Source: Parvibaculum sp. (GTDB taxonomy: Bacteria; Pseudomonadota; Alphaproteobacteria; Parvibaculales; Parvibaculaceae). Taken from it: DNA of 64,000 nucleotides. The notes beneath the pieces are model-generated. The model was given only the letters and a program-made list of their open reading frames with translations, was not told the DNA's origin and searched no databases. Position 1 is the stretch's first letter. Each line of letters opens with the position of its first letter. Positions 60,016 to 64,000 of the stretch are shown here, piece by piece. The position numbers and the translations under genes are program-made. Where the stretch lies: NCBI GenBank assembly GCA_017642695.1, contig JAEPQD010000002.1, forward strand, positions 372,001-436,000, in the 5' to 3' direction.

Positions 60016-60960
60016 TCAGAGGCCCGCGCGCGGCGCTTTGCGCGCGGCAAGCGCGCCGGACAGTGCGCTGTAGAGCGCGAGCAGCGCCGTTTGCGGTCCC
60101 CGATCCGTGCGGTGTGTGGCGAAGGTGAAGTTGATCCGCCGCGCCGTTTCGAGAATGCGGTTGCGGTGGATCTCGAGGCGCTGGTGATAGGCTTCGCGCA
60201 GGTTCTGCGCGCGGCCGACCATGAGCCGCAACTCCTCTTCCACGCCTTCGAACTCGGTGCGGCCGGAAAAGGGCAGGTCTTCCTCTGCCGGATCGAGCAC
60301 CTGGATCATGTGACCGCGGATGCCTTCGGCGGCATAGTTCTTCAGACGCGCGACGATGTCCTCGGCGGGCGAGAGAAAATCGCTGATGAGAACAACCTGC
60401 GCGTGACGCGGCAGGTGGCCGGGCGGGGGCAGGCTCGCCGACCCGGCGTTCCCTTCCGTTTCCGGTGCGTCGAGCAGGGAATGGGCCATGCGCCGCAGCG
60501 CGGCGCGGCCGGGCGTCGGGGTGAAGCCGTGGCCGAGCGGCGCGATGCTCTCGCCGCCCTGGACGAGCAGCGAGGAGAGCGCCAGCGCAAGCACGGTCGC
60601 GCGGTCCTTCTTGGTGCAGGGTGCGAAGTCGGAGGCATAGTCCATCGAGGCCGAGCCGTCGCGCCAGATCCAGATGCTTTCGGCAGCCTCGCGTTCCGTT
60701 TCGCGCACGAAGAGATGCGCCGAGCGCGCGGAGTGACGCCAGTCGACGGAAGACGCGGTGTCGCCTTCGCGATAGCGGCGGAATTGCCAGAAGGTTTCGC
60801 CCATGCCGGTGCGGCGGCGGCCATGCACGCCCTGCGCGATGGTGGAGGCGACATGCTCTGCCTCGGTCACCAGCGGCGGCATGGCCTCGGCGAGCGACTC
60901 GGCCTGCTCGCGCAGACCGATGGCGCCGGAAGGAGCCGTGTGTGACCGGGTGAGGCTCAT
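60016..60960 (-). CDS. DUF58 domain protein
   Basis: 314-residue soluble protein of the DUF58 family, whose members share a VWA-like fold. The key block GMGETFWQFRRYREGDTASSVDWRHSARSAHLFVRETERE is the hallmark (shown around residues 52-91). Ser-rich region GSASMDYASD follows, where an MIDAS-like metal site could lie. It is directly after moxR (13 bases) and before DUF4159 (16 bases). MoxR and DUF58 proteins usually act as partners. Confidence 0.92.
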   Translation of the reverse strand: MSLTRSHTAPSGAIGLREQAESLAEAMPPLVTEAEHVASTIAQGVHGRRRTGMGETFWQFRRYREGDTASSVDWRHSARSAHLFVRETEREAAESIWIWRDGSASMDYASDFAPCTKKDRATVLALALSSLLVQGGESIAPLGHGFTPTPGRAALRRMAHSLLDAPETEGNAGSASLPPPGHLPRHAQVVLISDFLSPAEDIVARLKNYAAEGIRGHMIQVLDPAEEDLPFSGRTEFEGVEEELRLMVGRAQNLREAYHQRLEIHRNRILETARRINFTFATHRTDRGPQTALLALYSALSGALAARKAPRAGL

Positions 60961-60973
60961 TTCTCTCTTTCGT

Positions 60974-61972
<999 letters not shown>

Positions 61973-62135
61973 TGACCTACATATTGGGAGTGGCGGAGTT
62001 TCGATCCGCCACCGTGCCACATCCCGTATCGTTTCGCGCGCCGCCATTGGCGCGGGCCTTCTTGACGATAATATGGCCGGATTCTGAGGCTTACGGCACG
62101 AAATCGCCGATCAAGTTTGCGGGAGGAGAGGAAAT

Positions 62136-62771
62136 ATGGCCGCCGTGACCGGAAAGACAGCCGCGAAAGCCGAAAAGTCCGCCTCCGGCAGTGCGCCGGG
62201 TGGCCTGAAGGGGCTCGCCGCCGCCGAGGAGGCGGGAAAGAAAGCGAAGGGCCTGCCGCCGGTCCATCTGTGGAATCCCGAGTTCTGCGGCGATCTCGAC
62301 ATGCGGATCGCGCGGGACGGCACCTGGTTCTATCTCGGCACGCCGATCGGGCGCGAACGTCTCGTGCGCCTGTTCTCGACCGTGCTGCGTCATGATGAGG
62401 ACGGCAAATACTATCTCGTGACGCCGGTCGAGAAGGTCGGCATCACGGTGGAGGATGCGCCCTTCGTCGCCGTCGCGATGAAGGTGGAAGGCGAGGGCCG
62501 CGACCAGGTGCTGACCTTCACCACCAATGTCGGCGACGAGACGGTAGCGGGCGAAGAACATCCGATGCGTTTCGAGATCGACAAGGAGACGGGTGAGCCC
62601 GCGCCCTACGTTCATGTCCGCGCGCGGCTCGACGCGCTCATCAACCGCGCCGTCTTCTACGATCTGGTCGAGCTTGGTGTGGAAGAGGAACACGAGGGCG
62701 AGACGTGGTTCGGCATCTGGTCCGGCGGTGTCTTCTTTCCCTTCCAGCGAGCTGGCGAGGTGGCGTCGTAG
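62136..62771 (+). CDS. DUF1285 protein
   Basis: 211-residue protein of the DUF1285 family, with the hallmark [40 protein letters not shown]-type sequence at about residues 42-81 and [23 protein letters not shown] near the end. The first 38 residues are Ala/Lys/Gly-rich and not conserved. Strong GGGAGGAGAGGAA ribosome site. Function of the family unknown to me. The CoA-pyrophosphatase-type NUDIX gene follows by 11 bases, and the CCA-adding enzyme gene comes after that, probably one operon. Confidence 0.88.
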   Translation: MAAVTGKTAAKAEKSASGSAPGGLKGLAAAEEAGKKAKGLPPVHLWNPEFCGDLDMRIARDGTWFYLGTPIGRERLVRLFSTVLRHDEDGKYYLVTPVEKVGITVEDAPFVAVAMKVEGEGRDQVLTFTTNVGDETVAGEEHPMRFEIDKETGEPAPYVHVRARLDALINRAVFYDLVELGVEEEHEGETWFGIWSGGVFFPFQRAGEVAS

Positions 62772-62782
62772 CCGTCCCCCAC

Positions 62783-63433
62783 ATGAAGCCATACCGCGAT
62801 CTCATCCTTTCCCGGACCGAACGTAAGCCGCCTGCGCTTGAGGCGTTGCTTGCAAGCGAGGGGTTGCCGGGGCTCCGGGGCGATCACGATCTCAATCCGC
62901 CGGAGGGCAATGTCTGGGTGGAGCCGGAGGACCGGGGGTCGCTGCGCCCCGCCGCCGTGCTTGTTGGCGTGATCGAGCATGCTCACGGGCCGCATGTGCT
63001 GCTGACGCGGCGCGCGGACCATCTCGGTTCCCATTCGGGGCAGGTCGCCTTTCCGGGCGGCAAGATCGAGCCCGGCGAGAGCCCTGCCGAGGCCGCGATC
63101 CGCGAGGCGGAGGAGGAAGTGGGCCTCGATCCCGCCCATGTCGAGGTGGCGGGCTATCTCGATGCCTACGAGACGGGGACGGGCTTCCGCATCCTGCCCG
63201 TGGTCGGTTTCGTGCGGCCGGGCTTCACGCTCACCATCTCGCCCGACGAGGTGGCGGAGGCGTTCGAGGTGCCGTTCGATTTCCTGATGGACCCGGGCAA
63301 TCACGAGCGCCATCACGCGATGTGGCGCGGCAAGCGTCGCGAATATTATGCCATGCCCTATAATGGTCATTACATCTGGGGTGCGACGGCAGGCATGCTG
63401 AAAAACATGTATGACCGGCTGTATGGCGCCTGA
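62783..63433 (+). CDS. CoA diphosphatase-type NUDIX hydrolase (NudL-like)
   Basis: 216-residue NUDIX enzyme of the CoA pyrophosphatase group. The family block LLTRRADHLGSHSGQVAFPGGKIEPG precedes a complete Nudix box (GGKIEPGESPAEAAIREAEEEVG) that carries the catalytic Glu residues. Such enzymes split CoA and acyl-CoA to 3',5'-ADP and phosphopantetheine. ATG at 62783 lacks a clear ribosome site; translation may be coupled to the DUF1285 gene 11 bases upstream. Confidence 0.9.
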   Translation: MKPYRDLILSRTERKPPALEALLASEGLPGLRGDHDLNPPEGNVWVEPEDRGSLRPAAVLVGVIEHAHGPHVLLTRRADHLGSHSGQVAFPGGKIEPGESPAEAAIREAEEEVGLDPAHVEVAGYLDAYETGTGFRILPVVGFVRPGFTLTISPDEVAEAFEVPFDFLMDPGNHERHHAMWRGKRREYYAMPYNGHYIWGATAGMLKNMYDRLYGA

Positions 63434-63524
63434 GCACGGCGACTGAATGCCTCATGGGTGCGCGGCGCCCGGCATCTGTATAGTCTTGCGAACAACTATC
63501 AAGAAGTGAGTGAGGAAGCCTCCA

Positions 63525-64000
63525 ATGAGCGCCGAGAAGGAACTGGCCCGCGCCCCGTGGCTCAACGAAGCCGACACGAAGGCCGTCATGGACGCGCTCC
63601 AGGCGGAGGGCGGGGCGGCGCGCTTCGTCGGCGGGTCGGTGCGCAATGCGCTGATGGGCGAGCCGGTGAGCGATGTCGACATCGCGACCACGGCGACGCC
63701 GGAAAAGGCGAAGGCGCTGCTGGAAGCCAAGGGCGTCAAGGTCGTGCCGACGGGCATCGACCACGGCACGATCACCGCCGTCACCTCCACGCGCCATTTC
63801 GAGATCACGACGCTCCGCGTCGATGTCGCGACGGATGGGCGCCGCGCCGATGTCGCCTTCACGGACGACTGGGTGGAGGATGCGAAGCGGCGCGACTTCA
63901 CGATGAACGCGCTCTACTGCGATGCCGATGGCACGGTGCACGATCCGCTGGGCGGGCTCGACGACCTCAAGGCGCGCCGGGTGCGCTTCATCGGCGATCC
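63525..64000 (+). CDS. CCA-adding tRNA nucleotidyltransferase, 3' end outside the window
   Basis: Open frame from ATG 63525 (GAGGAAG ribosome site) to the window edge, 158 residues visible. The head domain of the polymerase-beta-like family is clear: RFVGGSVRNALMGEPVSDVDIATTATP with the catalytic Asp-x-Asp (DVD), TGIDHGTITAVT and RRDFTMNALYCDADGTVHDPLGGLDDLKARRVRFIGDP-type sequence at the end. It is of the bacterial class II CCA-adding type, which repairs the CCA end of tRNA. It follows the CoA pyrophosphatase gene by 91 bases. Confidence 0.93.
   Translation, partial: MSAEKELARAPWLNEADTKAVMDALQAEGGAARFVGGSVRNALMGEPVSDVDIATTATPEKAKALLEAKGVKVVPTGIDHGTITAVTSTRHFEITTLRVDVATDGRRADVAFTDDWVEDAKRRDFTMNALYCDADGTVHDPLGGLDDLKARRVRFIGD

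Noticed and set aside
58497-60128. Plus-strand open frame of 543 codons opposite DUF4159
   Set aside because: Same reason: shadow of a long GC-rich gene on the other strand.

Overview
The window looks like a chromosomal segment of a free-living, flagellated alphaproteobacterium. The evidence is the CckA-pathway cell-cycle genes (chpT, ctrA, sciP), a Caulobacter-type fliF-fliG-fliH-fliN-flbD-flhA operon, a Rhodobacter/Agrobacterium-type PmtA, YajQ, EipA/DUF1134, GC-rich codon use and frequent ATGA gene overlaps. The overall gene set is reminiscent of Parvibaculum, but that is an impression, not a search result. No insertion sequence, prophage, integrase or CRISPR array was seen.

Region by region: 1-4232 holds a truncated membrane-anchored coiled-coil gene, eipA and a ydbH-ynbE-ydbL operon, which belongs to the AsmA-like inter-membrane lipid transport system. 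4551-6968 holds cysQ, chpT and ctrA, the last two convergent across a strong shared terminator. 7347-20656 is the flagellar block: fliI-fliJ, yajQ, then on the minus strand fliF to flhA, sciP, and fliK-flgD. I can read a candidate CtrA box before fliF, three TTAACC half-sites before ctrA, and a -24/-12 (sigma-54) promoter before fliK. 20823-25494 holds mnmA, pmtA, a tRNA with CAU anticodon behind a good promoter, a strange Asn-alternating secreted mini-protein, a GIY-YIG/RluA-type pair and an ExoD-like protein.

25498-31791 holds a glutathione transferase, a small Lys-rich protein, the ergothioneine pair egtB-egtD, a cold-shock gene, two unknown genes, and a DUF1007 plus RcnA-type Ni/Co exporter pair. 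31816-36700 is fatty-acyl metabolism: two dissimilar acyl-CoA dehydrogenases that look like partners, a PAS-type protein and an acyl-CoA synthetase. 36839-41874 holds a serine-protease-like protein, a ferric-reductase-like membrane protein, a TetR regulator with two operator palindromes, a frameshifted DUF1801 gene, a diiron protein and an alpha/beta hydrolase.

41966-43514 is a compact receiver-Hpt-receiver module without a kinase. It is followed by a methyltransferase, a flagellin-like protein of unusual architecture, NUDIX and GNAT genes and a secreted unknown. 46961-50480 is a quinone/redox-stress cluster (glutathionyl-hydroquinone reductase, pirin, WrbA) divergent from a LysR regulator. 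52296-55051 is a Zur-type-box-preceded zinc ABC operon with an unlisted 52-residue membrane protein as its first gene. 55100-61972 is a MoxR-DUF58-DUF4159-amidotransferase-like operon, and the window ends with DUF1285, a CoA-pyrophosphatase-type NUDIX gene and a truncated CCA-adding-enzyme gene.

Functionally, the left third couples the cell-cycle master regulator to flagellum assembly, while the right two thirds are mostly metabolism, stress and envelope maintenance genes.
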